Shown: positions 35,689 through 44,324, counted from the stretch's first letter. The stretch: DNA of 64,000 bases from Hyphomicrobium sp. MC1 (GCF_000253295.1 NC_015717.1:1240001-1304000); one strand, 5' to 3'. Notes: generated by a model not told the origin, from the letters alone. Numbers and translations are program-made.

Positions 35689-36792
35689 ATGCGTACCGAT
35701 CTTTTCGATTTCGTCTTACCAGATGCCTCCATCGCGCTGTATCCGGCCGAGCCGCGGGATAGCGCGCGGCTGCTCGTCGTGCATCCGGTGAAGGGCAGTT
35801 GCGCGCGCGACGACGCCGACCTCGAAGACAAAGCCATTCGCGATCTGCCGAGCCTGTTGCAGCCGGGCGATGCGCTCGTCTTCAACGATACGAAGGTCAT
35901 CCCGGCGGCGCTGTCAGGGGTGCGGGCGCGTGGCGACGTTCGCGCCAAGGTCGATTTCAATCTGACGAAGCGTGTGAGCGACAACACGTGGCGTGCGTTT
36001 GCGCGGCCGGCGAAACGGCTCGAAGCCGGCGATCGGGTTCGCTTCGGGCATGGCGAAGATACGTGCATGCTCGGTGCGTTAGATGCCACGGTTGCAGCGA
36101 AAGGCGAGGCGGGCGAAGTCGAACTGGCGTTCGATCTGTCGGGCGCGGTGCTCGATGAAGCGATTGCCGCCATCGGTGCGATGCCGTTGCCGCCCTACAT
36201 TGCGCTGAAGCGTGAGCCCGATGCGCGCGATCGCGACACCTATCAGACGATCTATGCCGACAAGGACGGAGCGGTTGCGGCGCCGACCGCTGGTTTGCAT
36301 TTCACGCCGGAGCTGTTCGCAGCACTCGATGCGCGCGGCATCTCGCGCCATTTCGTGACGCTGCATGTCGGCGCGGGCACGTTCCTGCCGGTGAAGGCGG
36401 ACGATACCGATGGCCATAAGATGCATTCGGAGTGGGGCGAGGTTTCGCCTGAGACTGCGGCTGCGTTGAATGAAGTGCGCGCGCGGGGCGGCCGGATCGT
36501 GGCCGTCGGCACGACATCGCTTCGGCTGCTCGAGAGCGCCGCGCGTGAGGATGGCACGATCATGCCGTGGTCGGGCGAGACTGCGATTTTCATTACGCCC
36601 GGCTATCGCTTCAAGGCGATCGACGTGCTGATGACGAACTTCCATCTGCCGCGTTCGACGTTGTTCATGCTGGTCTCGGCGTTCTCCGGCCTCGGCACGA
36701 TGCGCGCAGCCTACGGACACGCGATCCACTCTGGCTACCGGTTCTATTCCTATGGCGACGCGAGCCTGCTGTTTCGCGACACGGGCGGTTAA
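35689..36792 (+). CDS. queA: S-adenosylmethionine:tRNA ribosyltransferase-isomerase
   Basis: 367 residues. The N-terminal MRTDLFDFVLPDASIALYPA and the blocks ALVFNDTKVIPAALSG, IYADKDGAVAAPTAGLHFTP, HVGAGTFLPVK and TNFHLPRSTLFMLVSAF are all classical QueA signatures. It transfers the ribosyl part of SAM to 7-aminomethyl-7-deazaguanine in tRNA to give epoxyqueuosine. It works after Tgt, whose gene is 1.3 kb downstream with a secreted hydrolase gene in between. The length is slightly above E. coli (356). Confidence 0.97.
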   Translation: MRTDLFDFVLPDASIALYPAEPRDSARLLVVHPVKGSCARDDADLEDKAIRDLPSLLQPGDALVFNDTKVIPAALSGVRARGDVRAKVDFNLTKRVSDNTWRAFARPAKRLEAGDRVRFGHGEDTCMLGALDATVAAKGEAGEVELAFDLSGAVLDEAIAAIGAMPLPPYIALKREPDARDRDTYQTIYADKDGAVAAPTAGLHFTPELFAALDARGISRHFVTLHVGAGTFLPVKADDTDGHKMHSEWGEVSPETAAALNEVRARGGRIVAVGTTSLRLLESAAREDGTIMPWSGETAIFITPGYRFKAIDVLMTNFHLPRSTLFMLVSAFSGLGTMRAAYGHAIHSGYRFYSYGDASLLFRDTGG

Positions 36793-36886
36793 TATTGCAT
36801 CGTCGGCGCTACTTCTCTTGCACAAATCGCATTGCTAAGCTTGGGAGTGCCAATCCCGGCAATCCGCCTCGTTCCTGTGAGCCTCG

Positions 36887-38065
36887 ATGACATCTCATAT
36901 GCGTGCCCTTCTGCTCCGACTTAGCGCGATCGCAATTCTGACGACGGGCATGTTCTTGTGTGCCGGCGAAAACGCTCGGGCGGAAAGCGCGGCATGTACG
37001 TCCGTCGATACGCCACGCTGCGTCGAGAAGCTGCCGACGGGGATCGACATGGCCTACATCGAAGTCGGCCCCGCGGATGGCAAACCTGTTCTTCTCATTC
37101 ACGGACTGACCGATAGTGTCCGTTCGTGGTCACTGTCGATGGATGATCTTCACAAGATCGACCCTAGCTTTCACATCATCGCCGTTGATTTGCGCGGGCA
37201 TGGCCAAAGCAGCATGCCGGACGCCAAAGCGTGCGCGCCCGACCCTGAAAAATGCTATCGCATGTCGGATCTGGCAGGCGATGTCGTTGCCTTCATGAAG
37301 GCGAAGGGAATTGCCAAGGCCGATATGGCCGGGCATTCGATGGGATCGTTCGTCGTCCAGGAAATCGCGCTCAGCCATCCGGAGATGGTGGGGCATGCCA
37401 TTCTTGTTGCGACGGGAGCGAAGAGCGTCGGCAATGCGGCGCTTAGCGATTTCGTGCTGAAGCAGACGGTCGAAGGCGCCTGGAAAAAAGCGCTGGAAGC
37501 AAAAGGATTGGCGTTTCCTGCCGGCGTTTATGAGTTGACGCCGCTCGATGCCGATCCCAAAGCCATGGAATGGATCGCGGCCAACTGGACGCTCGATCCG
37601 GCGGCGCAGCCCACGTTTCTGAAGCCCTATACGCCTGAGACTGCAAAGACCCGTCTGGGAACGTGGATCGGCGCAACGCGCGGGCTACTGGCCCAGGATA
37701 ATACCGAGCGCCTGAAGAGCATGTCGGTGCAGACACTCGTGCTGTGGGCGACGCAAGACAGCATCTACCTTGCGAAAGACCAGGACGAGATCAAAGCGTC
37801 GCTCAAGGAGGCCGCTGCGAAGACGGGGTTGACGTTCTATTGGAAGGAATTCGGTAAGCTGCCGCTGCCTGCTTCAGGGGCGCAGGAGAGCGACATCGGT
37901 CACAACATTCAATGGTCGGCGTCGGAAACGGTGGCGAAGGATATCGATTCTTTCATCAAGACCGGCGCGCCGACATCCGATCTAGCGCATAGCGATAAGG
38001 CTCCGAATTTCAGCACCATCATCGTCGAGCCCGGCAAGGCCATAGTCGACAAAATCGAAAAATAA
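36887..38065 (+). CDS. exported alpha/beta hydrolase
   Basis: 392 residues. A signal peptide covers about 1-32 (hydrophobic SAIAILTTGMFLC). Its oxyanion segment is LLIHGLTDS (residues 69-77). The nucleophile elbow is GHSMGS (Ser151), the likely acid is in LWATQDSIYL (about 285) and the likely His in SDIGHNIQWS (about 338). Four or more cysteines (ACTSVDTPRC, KACAPDPEKC) suggest disulfides, in keeping with a periplasmic site. Substrate unknown. It sits between queA and tgt, genes that are often adjacent. The spacing to tgt is only 38 nt, so it may be co-transcribed with tgt. Confidence 0.85.
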   Translation: MTSHMRALLLRLSAIAILTTGMFLCAGENARAESAACTSVDTPRCVEKLPTGIDMAYIEVGPADGKPVLLIHGLTDSVRSWSLSMDDLHKIDPSFHIIAVDLRGHGQSSMPDAKACAPDPEKCYRMSDLAGDVVAFMKAKGIAKADMAGHSMGSFVVQEIALSHPEMVGHAILVATGAKSVGNAALSDFVLKQTVEGAWKKALEAKGLAFPAGVYELTPLDADPKAMEWIAANWTLDPAAQPTFLKPYTPETAKTRLGTWIGATRGLLAQDNTERLKSMSVQTLVLWATQDSIYLAKDQDEIKASLKEAAAKTGLTFYWKEFGKLPLPASGAQESDIGHNIQWSASETVAKDIDSFIKTGAPTSDLAHSDKAPNFSTIIVEPGKAIVDKIEK

Positions 38066-38103
38066 AAACGTCCGGACGAGAGCCGGCGCATGAAGAGATT
38101 TGA

Positions 38104-39306
38104 ATGCAAACGACTAAGGTTGATACGCCTTCTTCCGAGGTGCCGGAAGGTACTTCGGCTTTCGAATTCCGGAAGCTGGCGCAAGACGGCAAGGCGCGGC
38201 TTGGCGAGATTCATACGCCGCGGGGTGTGATCCGCACACCGGCGTTCATGCCGGTCGGCACGGTTGCCACAGTGAAGGCGCTGTACCCTGAGCAGGTGCG
38301 CGATGCCGGCGCCGACATTCTGCTCGGCAACACGTATCACCTGATGCTGCGGCCGGGCGCGGAGCGCGTGGCGAAGCTCGGCGGACTGCACAAGTTCATG
38401 CGCTGGGAAAAGCCGATCCTGACGGACTCGGGTGGTTTCCAGGTGATGAGCCTCGGCAAGATCCGCAAGATCACGGAAGAGGGCGTGGCGTTCCAATCGC
38501 ATATCGACGGCTCGCGGCACATGCTGTCGCCGGAGCGTTCGATCGAGATCCAGTGTCTGCTCGGTTCCGACATTCAGATGCAGTTCGACGAATGCATCGA
38601 GCTTCCGGCGGAGCGCAAAGAAGTCGAGCGCGCGATGAAATTGTCGCTGCGCTGGGCCGAGCGCTCAAAGCGCGCCTTCGAGATGCAACTTGCGTCAGGC
38701 GGTGCGGGGCCGGGGCAGGCGCTGTTCGCGATCGTGCAGGGCGGCACCGATATTCCGCTTCGCCATCGCTCGGCCGATGCGCTCGTTGCGATGGATTTTC
38801 CGGGTTACGCGGTCGGTGGTCTCGCGGTCGGCGAGGGTCATGAGGCGATGATCGCTACGCTCGGCGAAACGCTGCCACATCTGCCGTCCGAGAAGCCACG
38901 CTACCTGATGGGCGTCGGCACGCCGCTCGATCTGATCGAAAGCGTGCGGCTTGGCGTTGATATGTTCGATTGCGTGATGCCGACGCGGAACGGACGGCAC
39001 GGCTATGCCTTCACCTGGGGCGGTCCGCTTAACCTTCGGAATGCGAAGTTCGCGGAGGATATGGCGCCGCTCGATGAATTCAGTTCGTGTCCGGCAGCGA
39101 AGGATTTTTCGCGTGCCTATGTCCACCATCTGATCAAGTCGGGCGAATTTCTTGGCGCGATGATCCTGTCGTGGGTCAACACCGTGTTCTATCAGGACCT
39201 GATGGCTGCGATGCGCGCGGCAATCGCCGAAGGCCGCTTCGACGACTGGGCGGCAGAGACGAAGGCGCGGATCATCGCTTCTCCTCAATCGGCTCCAGCG
39301 CCATGA
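38104..39306 (+). CDS. tgt: tRNA-guanine transglycosylase with degenerate zinc site
   Basis: 400 residues. It exchanges G34 for preQ1 in tRNAs with GUN anticodons. The substrate and catalytic blocks are intact: TDSGGFQVMSL, QFDECIELPA, MGVGTPLDLIESV and MFDCVMPTRNGRHG (nucleophile Asp). The zinc site is not. Where Zymomonas Tgt has CxCxxC before WSRAY, this protein reads SSCPAAKDFSRAY (Ser, Cys, Ala), and the histidine of the later EHN motif is Val (SWVNTVFY). Three of four ligands are gone, yet the fold-defining flanks are conserved. The end overlaps the convergent DMT gene by 35 bp. Confidence 0.95.
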   Translation: MQTTKVDTPSSEVPEGTSAFEFRKLAQDGKARLGEIHTPRGVIRTPAFMPVGTVATVKALYPEQVRDAGADILLGNTYHLMLRPGAERVAKLGGLHKFMRWEKPILTDSGGFQVMSLGKIRKITEEGVAFQSHIDGSRHMLSPERSIEIQCLLGSDIQMQFDECIELPAERKEVERAMKLSLRWAERSKRAFEMQLASGGAGPGQALFAIVQGGTDIPLRHRSADALVAMDFPGYAVGGLAVGEGHEAMIATLGETLPHLPSEKPRYLMGVGTPLDLIESVRLGVDMFDCVMPTRNGRHGYAFTWGGPLNLRNAKFAEDMAPLDEFSSCPAAKDFSRAYVHHLIKSGEFLGAMILSWVNTVFYQDLMAAMRAAIAEGRFDDWAAETKARIIASPQSAPAP

Positions 39307-40177
39307 GGTTTTCCTTATGCGCGATGCGCTCGCGATGGATCAGGTAAAGCCCTGAGCCAACGATGACGAGCGAGCCGATAAAACTCCATTGATCGGGCTT
39401 GTCTCCGAACACGAAGTAGCTCAGCGCGATCATGCTGATGAGTTCGACATAGATGAAGGGCGTCACCGCCGAGACCGGCGCGAACCGGTAGGCTTGGATC
39501 AGCAGGAAGTGACCGCCGCCGCCAAGGGCGCCGAGCAGGAGCAACATCGTCCATATCTCGACGCTCGGGAACCAGATCCAGTCGTGAAAGGCGAACGGAG
39601 CTGAGGCAACGAGGCCGACGATCGAGCCGTAGTTGAGCGTGACCAGAGGCGGATCGAACATCGAAAGCTTGCGCGTGACGATCAAGAGCAGCGAATAGGC
39701 AAACATCGATCCGAACGCGAAAGCGAATGCCGGTTGAATCGCGGTGAAGCCGGGGCGCACAACGATCAGGATGCCGATGAAGCCGACGGCAATCGCCATC
39801 ATGCGGCGCCAGCCAACATGCTCGCCGAGCAATGGCACGGCGAGCGCTGCGACGACGAGCGGCGTCAGGAACGTGATCGACAGCGTCTGGTCGAGGCGCA
39901 GGTATTTCACGGCCACGAAGTTCAAAAGCGTCGTCAGCACCATCAAGGTCGAACGGGTGAGCTGAAGCTTTACGCTCGCTGTTTTGAAGAGGCTCAGCAT
40001 TCCCGCGGGGCCGAGCAGAGCGGTGATCCAGAAGATCTGGCTGAAGAAGCGCATCCATACGATCTGCGAGACCGGAACGCCGAGCCGCGTGCCGAGGTAC
40101 TTCGCGGTCGTATCGAGAACCGAGAATAGGATGACCCCGGCGCAGACGAGGAGGATGGCCTTCAGGCGATCGGGCAT
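39272..40177 (-). CDS. EamA/DMT-superfamily membrane exporter
   Basis: 301 residues from ATG 40177; an in-frame GTG at 40219 would add 14. Ten membrane helices in two EamA repeats are visible: ILLVCAGVILFSVLDTTAKY starts the first, and FAFAFGSMFAYSLLLIVTRK the second, with TPLVVAALAVPLLGEHVGWR and TPFIYVELISMIALSYFVFG near the repeat ends. The family exports amino acids, nucleobases or other metabolites. The substrate is unknown. The C-terminal codons overlap the tgt end in a tail-to-tail arrangement. Confidence 0.88.
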   Translation of the reverse strand: MPDRLKAILLVCAGVILFSVLDTTAKYLGTRLGVPVSQIVWMRFFSQIFWITALLGPAGMLSLFKTASVKLQLTRSTLMVLTTLLNFVAVKYLRLDQTLSITFLTPLVVAALAVPLLGEHVGWRRMMAIAVGFIGILIVVRPGFTAIQPAFAFAFGSMFAYSLLLIVTRKLSMFDPPLVTLNYGSIVGLVASAPFAFHDWIWFPSVEIWTMLLLLGALGGGGHFLLIQAYRFAPVSAVTPFIYVELISMIALSYFVFGDKPDQWSFIGSLVIVGSGLYLIHRERIAHKENLMALEPIEEKR

Positions 40178-40317
40178 CGGAAGATTGCTTCTGCGATAAA
40201 GGGTGCACGGCTCAGCCACGCCGGGTAACCGGCGAGCGCCACCATTCGGTTCCGTGTTCGAGGCCCCGCGTCAGCGCGTCGGCGGACGCAGGGAAAGCGT
40301 GGCTTATGCGATGCCCG

Positions 40318-40512
40318 TTAGGACTTGGTCATTGCATCGCGTTTTTTGAGAAGTTCGTCGAGTTCGGCTTGCTGCTCATTGATGCGGTCGGCGGTCAGTT
40401 CCTCGTTGGCCGCTCCGGAAAATCCGGCAGCCTGCTCGACGAGTTCGCGAAGGTTGTCGCGGAGGATGGCGATGCGCTGCTCGATTTCGGCAAGGGTCTC
40501 GGTGTCGGCCAT
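40318..40512 (-). CDS. small helical coiled-coil protein
   Basis: 64 residues from ATG 40512 (GGAA six nt upstream); in-frame ATG 40518 and TTG 40524 are alternatives. It is almost entirely helical with heptad-like leucines and isoleucines (LAEIEQRIAILRDNLRELVE, then INEQQAELDELLKKRD). Many alphaproteobacteria have short acidic proteins of this kind, without known function. No membrane segment. Confidence 0.65.
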   Translation of the reverse strand: MADTETLAEIEQRIAILRDNLRELVEQAAGFSGAANEELTADRINEQQAELDELLKKRDAMTKS

Positions 40513-40545
40513 AGTCATTTCCAATCGTTAGAGGTGGCGCGCATC

Positions 40546-40746
40546 TCAGGCGCCTAGTTCGTCGGTGATATAGCGCGCCGCAACTTCGGGAGCCACCCGC
40601 GTTTCTTGCGGGGCTGCGACCATCCGCCAGAAGGGCTGATAGAATGAGGGTTGCGGGTTCCGAAGGTCGTTTCTATAAGCACGCTTCGGCGCGCGACGTG
40701 CCCATCCCCATCCGGTGGATGCGGTGTGGCTTGGGGCCGGGATCAA
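40546..40746 (-). CDS. doubtful small basic protein
   Basis: A 66-codon frame from TTG 40746. The C-terminal half looks protein-like (PSFYQPFWRMVAAPQETRV, then APEVAARYITDELGA) with GC-rich third positions, but there is no clear ribosome site and no known family. It could instead be a leader or an artefact. Confidence 0.25.
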   Translation of the reverse strand: MIPAPSHTASTGWGWARRAPKRAYRNDLRNPQPSFYQPFWRMVAAPQETRVAPEVAARYITDELGA

Positions 40747-40791
40747 GCTTGGCAGTGCATTCTGTCTAAGTCATTGATTTGGTGTGATAAA

Positions 40792-40866
40792 GGGCCCGTA
40801 GCTCAGCGGTAGAGCATCTGACTTTTAATCAGAGGGTCGTTGGTTCGATCCCAACCGGGCTCACCA
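40792..40866 (+). tRNA. tRNA-Lys (anticodon TTT)
   Basis: A full cloverleaf of 75 nt with encoded CCA. The acceptor stem is GGGCCCG/CGGGCTC with one G-U pair. The D arm is AGCTCAGCGGTAGAGC, the anticodon arm CTGAC-TTTTAAT-CAG with TTT, and the T arm TCGTTGGTTCGATCCCAAC. It is free-standing, 151 bp before murJ. Confidence 0.97.
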
Positions 40867-41017
40867 CCAGAATCAATGGGTTAGTCTTTTCGAGGCGAGT
40901 GCGATCCAGGGGCAGATCCGAGGGGCCGCCGTACCAAGAGTGCTTCAGCGACAGTAATCGCTTATTTCGCAAATCCGGGGCTGTGCCCAACCTAGCCTCG
41001 CAGCATGTCGGGCTACA

Positions 41018-42565
41018 ATGCTGAGAAAGCTGCTTTCGGTCAGCGGGTTTACGCTCTTGTCGCGCATGACCGGGTTCGCGCGCGACGTGCTCATGGCGTG
41101 GATCCTGGGCAAAGGCATGCTCTCGGATGCGTTCCTGTTCGCGTTTCTTTTTCCGAATTATTTCCGCGCCATTTTTGGAGAAGGGACGCTCAATCCTGCT
41201 TTCCTTCCGCGCTATGCAGCGCTTCACGCAAAAGGCGACTTGAACGCGGCTCAGCGTTTCGCCAATCAAGTCTTCACGTGGCAGATCGCTGCTCAGGCGG
41301 TGCTGCTGGTGGGCGCGATCATTGCCATGCCGCTGCTCGTGCACTTTCTCGTGCCTGGTTATACAACCGAACAGCTTGCGCTGACGGCCAGTCTCGCGCG
41401 CATCACCTTTCCGTACCTTATTCTGACGGTCGTCGCGATTCAGCTATCGGCGATGCTCAACGCGATCGGAAAGTTCTGGGCGGCTGCAGCATGGTCGAAC
41501 TTTCTGAACTTATCGATGATCGCGACACTGCTCGCATCGAGCTGGTTTCCTAATGCCGCGTACGCTGCAGCGTGGGGCGTTCTGATCGGCGGGTTTTGCC
41601 AGCTGGTGTTCATTCTCTGGGCGGCGAGACACGACGGGCTTTCCGTCAGGCTCGCGATACCGCGATGGACGCCGGAGGTCGCTGAATTCTTCAAGGCTCT
41701 CGGGATCGTCACGGTCGGGGCGGCCAGCGTGGTTGTGGCGCCGCTCATCGACTTCGTCATCGCCAGCTATCTCGCGACAGGAAGCCGGACTGCCCTTTAT
41801 TATGCGGATCGTATCAATCAGTTGCCGCTCGGTGTTCTCGGCATCGCTCTCGGGACCGTCCTGCTGCCCGAAATGTCGGTGCGATTGGCGCGAAACGACC
41901 GTGCCGGATCCGACAATGCTCAAAATCGTTCCGCAGCGCTAACGTTGCTGCTGACGTTGCCGTTCGCATTTGTGTTCATCGCGATCCCCGACACGATCAT
42001 GCGGGCGGTGTTCGCGCATGGGGCGTTCGACACGCGGTCGGCGGAGCTTGCGGGATCTGCGCTCGCGGCGTACGGCGCCGGGCTTCCGGCAATGGCACTC
42101 GTGCGCATCGTGTCTTCGACTTTTTATGCGCGGCACGACACGCTTACGCCTGCGCGGGCAACCGTGACGTCGATCGTGCTCAATATCATCCTCAAGGTCG
42201 TGTTTGTCTGGGGCTTCGGTCTCGGCGTGGCAGGCGTCGCGCTTGGAACTGCGTTAGGCGCTTGGATGAATGTCGCCATACTCACATGGCTTGGCCGGAG
42301 CCGCGCACTGTTAGCGATCGAAGAGATTTTCGTCAGAGCGCTGGGGCCTGCACTGTTAGCGGCTGTGGCGGCCGGAGGAGGCGCGTGGTTCGGCGCTCGA
42401 ATTGGCGCCACCCTTGTTCCGGGGCATTTCGTGGACATCGCTGCGCTGGCCGCTGCTATCGGTTGCTCGGGGCTCGCATACGTTATCGCGGTCGTGATGT
42501 TTCGGACGCGTCTTCCGCTCGGAAAATTTGCCGGAGAAGTGCCGGCTGCCGGTCGATCCGAATGA
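41018..42565 (+). CDS. murJ: lipid II flippase MurJ
   Basis: 515 residues and about 14 membrane helices (MOP superfamily). The start MLRKLLSVSGFTLLSRMTGF, the conserved Arg-rich loop (LSRMTGFARDVLMAWILGKG), NYFRAIFGEGTLNPAFLPRY and YYADRINQLPLGVLGIALGT are typical MurJ marks. It flips lipid-linked peptidoglycan precursor across the inner membrane and is essential in most bacteria. The ribosome site is weak. In many alphaproteobacteria murJ follows other housekeeping genes; here a tRNA precedes it. Confidence 0.95.
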   Translation: MLRKLLSVSGFTLLSRMTGFARDVLMAWILGKGMLSDAFLFAFLFPNYFRAIFGEGTLNPAFLPRYAALHAKGDLNAAQRFANQVFTWQIAAQAVLLVGAIIAMPLLVHFLVPGYTTEQLALTASLARITFPYLILTVVAIQLSAMLNAIGKFWAAAAWSNFLNLSMIATLLASSWFPNAAYAAAWGVLIGGFCQLVFILWAARHDGLSVRLAIPRWTPEVAEFFKALGIVTVGAASVVVAPLIDFVIASYLATGSRTALYYADRINQLPLGVLGIALGTVLLPEMSVRLARNDRAGSDNAQNRSAALTLLLTLPFAFVFIAIPDTIMRAVFAHGAFDTRSAELAGSALAAYGAGLPAMALVRIVSSTFYARHDTLTPARATVTSIVLNIILKVVFVWGFGLGVAGVALGTALGAWMNVAILTWLGRSRALLAIEEIFVRALGPALLAAVAAGGGAWFGARIGATLVPGHFVDIAALAAAIGCSGLAYVIAVVMFRTRLPLGKFAGEVPAAGRSE

Positions 42566-42957
42566 TCGAGCATCGCTAGGTGTGGCTTCGTTCGTGCTGA
42601 TCGACCTCAGCGCAGTCCGGTGGCTGAATTGCCTGCGCGGAAGGCGCGGCTGGAATGTTGCGTGACGCAATCGGACAATTTTTAGGTAAGTCTTCAGTGT
42701 AAAGATTAATATGATGGCGCGTCTCGTCCATTCCCTCAGACGCGAAAGCTGGTTTCGCACTCCCCCCGTGCCACCAGCTCAGGCGTCGGCCGTCCCCCCC
42801 CCGAAGGCCGACGCCCCCCAGTCCCCCGGTATTACAATCACTTTGCCCCTAGGCGCCGCTCGTCTATTTGCGGCGCGCAAACCCTTTGACAGAAAATCGC
42901 GAGTGGCAGATTGTTAGTCCGCGCTGGACGGGGACCCATAACGTCTGGGAGTGTTCC
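42566..42957. other. intergenic region with a strong hairpin
   Basis: 392 bp between murJ and a small secreted-protein gene. It has an AT-rich patch at 42675-42715, suitable for a promoter, and a GGCGTCGGCC hairpin at 42782-42815. A 68-codon frame at 42711-42917 runs through the hairpin and is not believed. Confidence 0.5.
42782..42815. repeat. hairpin flanking a secreted-protein gene (left)
   Basis: GGCGTCGGCC and GGCCGACGCC form a perfect 10-bp stem around a C-rich loop. The same stem recurs at 43332-43362, on the other side of the gene 42958-43320. Confidence 0.65.
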
Positions 42958-43320
42958 ATGCGTAAAGTGATCTTGGCAGCAAGTGTGTTTGCTGGCGTCC
43001 TTACTGCTCTTGGAAGTTTCGCTTCGGTCAGTTCTGTTGCGGCTGCGAATTTCGTAGCGCCGATACCTAAACATCAGAGTGTCGCGATGAAGGTCACCCA
43101 TCGCCGCTACTGGTATCCCGGCTATTACGCGTACTATCCATCTTATCCGGCTTATCCTGCTTACGGGCCCTACTATTACGCGCCGCCGCCGCCGGTCGCG
43201 TATGCGCCTCCCGTCGTCTATTATCCTGGCCCTCGCTACTATCCTGGCCCGGCCGTCTATCCACCCTATGGAGCCGTCAGGTATGGGCGTCCGTATGACT
43301 CGTTATATGTGGGATGGTGA
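42958..43320 (+). CDS. small secreted Tyr/Pro-rich protein
   Basis: 120 residues from ATG 42958, with GGGAG upstream. A signal peptide covers about 1-30 (hydrophobic VILAASVFAGVLTALGSF, ending SVAAAN). The mature chain is dominated by Tyr, Pro and Ala repeats (YYPSYPAYPAYGPYYYAPPP and so on) and ends VRYGRPYDSLYVGW. Such chains resemble extracellular matrix or sulfur-globule-type structural proteins, but this is analogy only. Matching 10-bp hairpins stand on either side. Confidence 0.7.
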   Translation: MRKVILAASVFAGVLTALGSFASVSSVAAANFVAPIPKHQSVAMKVTHRRYWYPGYYAYYPSYPAYPAYGPYYYAPPPPVAYAPPVVYYPGPRYYPGPAVYPPYGAVRYGRPYDSLYVGW

Positions 43321-43331
43321 AGGCGTGTTGA

Positions 43332-43362
43332 GGCGTCGGCCGAACGGACCAATGGCCGACGC
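43332..43362. repeat. hairpin flanking a secreted-protein gene (right)
   Basis: GGCGTCGGCC and GGCCGACGC pair around GAACGGACCAAT, 11 bp after the stop codon. No T run follows. The stem is the same as at 42782. Confidence 0.65.
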
Positions 43363-43376
43363 TCTCCATTCGTTTG

Positions 43377-43904
43377 CTAGTTTGGCCGTTGGTCGCGTTT
43401 GGCCTGCGCTCTGGCATTCGCTTTGAGGATGCTGCCGATCTTGGCGCCGGGCGTGCGAACACGTTTTGGCGCGCCACCCTTGTCTTTTTGACCGGCACCC
43501 GCCGTTTGTCCGCCAGAGGGATGGTGAGCAAATTTGTTTTCCCGGTGAAGCGCCAGCGCCCGATGTGCCGCTTCGACGTGGTCGGCTTTGACTTCGAGCG
43601 CATAGATAAGAGCGCGTTCTTTTTTTACGCGCTTCAGAGCATGGGCGAAGACCTGCTTTCGTCTTGCGGGATGCTCCGCCGTACCTGGAAAGCTCTTGCC
43701 GCGTTTGTCCGCGGTGCCTTTGGTCTCGCGACGCTTTTGGCGCGTGAAGGTTTTTTCTTTGTCGCGAAATCCTTCAAGACGCTGCGCCAAGTTCCGAAGC
43801 CCGTCTTTGTCGAGATCATAAATTGCCGGGTGATGCGACGACTTAACGACTTCGTATTCGTCGTGGCTGAGAAGGCTTCTTTCGTCCTTGTTTGAGAATG
43901 ACAT
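43377..43904 (-). CDS. hypothetical basic protein of Hyphomicrobiales type
   Basis: 175 residues from ATG 43904; a GTG at 43913 is an alternative. It starts MSFSNKDERSLLSHDEYEVV and is rich in Lys, Arg, Glu and Ala, almost entirely helical, with a C-terminal GAKIGSILKANARAQAKRDQ. I recall similar proteins in Bradyrhizobium-like genomes but no function. A nucleic-acid-binding role would fit the charge. It lies 12 nt after a small membrane-protein gene on the same strand, so the two form an operon. Confidence 0.65.
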   Translation of the reverse strand: MSFSNKDERSLLSHDEYEVVKSSHHPAIYDLDKDGLRNLAQRLEGFRDKEKTFTRQKRRETKGTADKRGKSFPGTAEHPARRKQVFAHALKRVKKERALIYALEVKADHVEAAHRALALHRENKFAHHPSGGQTAGAGQKDKGGAPKRVRTPGAKIGSILKANARAQAKRDQRPN

Positions 43905-43916
43905 GACGCTCACACC

Positions 43917-44324
43917 CTATTGGTTATAATGCGTGTTCGTATGATAGGTGATCATCAGCATAGCCATGATGATGGCCGAGAAGAGCCCCGCCAGCGCGCC
44001 GAGCAAAACGGGCATTTGGCCAAGAACGTCGCCATAAAGGTCGTGTGCCGCCAGGCTTCCGGCAATTGAGGCGATGGCCGAATACGTGACGACAAGACCC
44101 GGCACGCGCGTGTCGTCAGCGCCAAATCCGGCGCCAAGAAAAATCACTTTATAGCGGATGATGCTGGCCACCGTGGTTGCAACCAAGCCGGCAATGATCG
44201 CAATTGTGCGGGAACTCAATTCTGTGCCGCTCAGCACCAAACCGATGAGCGCGCCGATAGCTGTCGCGACGAGGATAACAATTATGAGGCTGGCGGAGAT
44301 TGTACCGGGTTTTCGTACTGGCAT
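43917..44324 (-). CDS. hypothetical four-helix membrane protein
   Basis: 135 residues from ATG 44324, with GGGAG upstream. Four hydrophobic segments: ASLIIVILVATAIGALIGLV, TIAIIAGLVATTVASIIRY, LVVTYSAIASIAGSLAAH and PVLLGALAGLFSAIIMAML. There are no charged residues inside the helices and no known motif. It is the first gene of a two-gene operon with the basic protein at 43377. Confidence 0.65.
   Translation of the reverse strand: MPVRKPGTISASLIIVILVATAIGALIGLVLSGTELSSRTIAIIAGLVATTVASIIRYKVIFLGAGFGADDTRVPGLVVTYSAIASIAGSLAAHDLYGDVLGQMPVLLGALAGLFSAIIMAMLMITYHTNTHYNQ

Noticed and set aside
42711..42917. 68-codon frame after murJ
   Set aside because: It runs through a perfect hairpin and a C-rich tract and has no ribosome site.
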